Below are positions 63,780-64,000 of a DNA stretch of 64,000 nt, in pieces (position 1 is the first letter of the stretch; every line of letters begins with the position of its first letter). The notes beneath the pieces were generated by a model that made no database searches, had not been told where the DNA came from, and saw only the letters and a program-made list of their open reading frames with translations. Source of the DNA: Cordylochernes scorpioides (Eukaryota > Arthropoda > Arachnida > Pseudoscorpiones > Chernetidae); the NCBI GenBank assembly GCA_030710605.1, contig CP092863.1, positions 144,724,478 through 144,788,477 on the forward strand, read 5' to 3'. A program made the translations under genes and the position numbers.

Positions 63780-64000
63780 TGCAAAAGTTCAATTGCACTT
63801 TTCACATGTGTAGAAATATGGTGAACTTAGTGGAAAAACAGTTCCCAATTTCTACCCTTCAACATGATTGTCATAGCCTGTACCATGTGTAATGGAAAAA
63901 AAACAAACAGGGCTATGTCACACTTTTATAAATGCAAAAGTTCAACAGCACTTTTCACATGTGTTTACTTATGGTGCATTTACAGAAAAAACAATCGCCA
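63780..64000 (+). mobile_element. SINE-A copy 8, body pieces at the window edge
   Basis: Two successive body segments with GCAAAAGTTCAA...TTTTCACATGTGT occur (about 63780-63895 and 63925-64000), with ATGATTGTCATAGCCTGTAC between them. No tRNA-like head is present; the window ends inside the second. Confidence 0.6.

Overview
This window looks like a piece of a large, AT-rich, repeat-dense arthropod nuclear genome. The host gene that can be recognised is a Dscam-type immunoglobulin cell-adhesion gene on the + strand. Two short coding exons, 39722-39874 and 55887-56036, encode the first and second halves of one Ig domain that resembles Dscam Ig2. Both exons are bounded by AG/GT splice sites and are phase 1 at both ends, so they would join in frame across a 16.0-kb intron. 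Everything else is probably intron (or flank) of this gene filled with mobile DNA. The lineage cannot be fixed from sequence alone; a chelicerate is a guess based on intron size and repeat types.

Region 1-39721 is intronic or upstream DNA. It holds: a degenerate 1.3-kb mariner with TA-flanked terminal repeats (5812-7126); a 10-copy 102-bp minisatellite (10497-11527) abutting an internally deleted Helitron that keeps the N-terminal part of a Rep/helicase protein (11539-14138); a 5'-truncated LINE with a broken reverse transcriptase (21183-23490); two tRNA-derived SINE families (SINE-A, SINE-B); short non-autonomous Helitrons; pogo-like and hAT-like MITEs; several families of near-perfect foldback elements; and a TIR element (family T) whose internal 122-bp unit is present 0, 1, 2, 3 or 8 times in different copies.

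Region 39722-56036 is the Ig-splitting intron. Its core is an 11.2-kb element (44292-55529) with about 425-bp terminal inverted repeats, TA flanks and a broken mariner-type transposase of the DUF4817-associated group. A LINE with endonuclease, reverse transcriptase and RNase H domains lies inside it. A 4.6-kb Ty3/gypsy LTR retrotransposon (48676-53254) is inserted in the LINE reverse-transcriptase region with a 5-bp TTAAC target duplication. The gypsy element is itself a chimera: 171 bp of its RNase H region are copied into the middle of its integrase. A SINE near the first exon has a 5S-rRNA-derived head in place of the tRNA head but shares the SINE-A body.

Region 56037-64000 is downstream intron with foldback elements, SINEs, another short Helitron, T-family copies and one GC-rich block of unknown nature. 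No intact autonomous transposon is visible. No tRNA, rRNA or snRNA gene appears functional, and nothing prokaryotic was seen. Family names F, G, H, T, X and Y are labels used only in this annotation.
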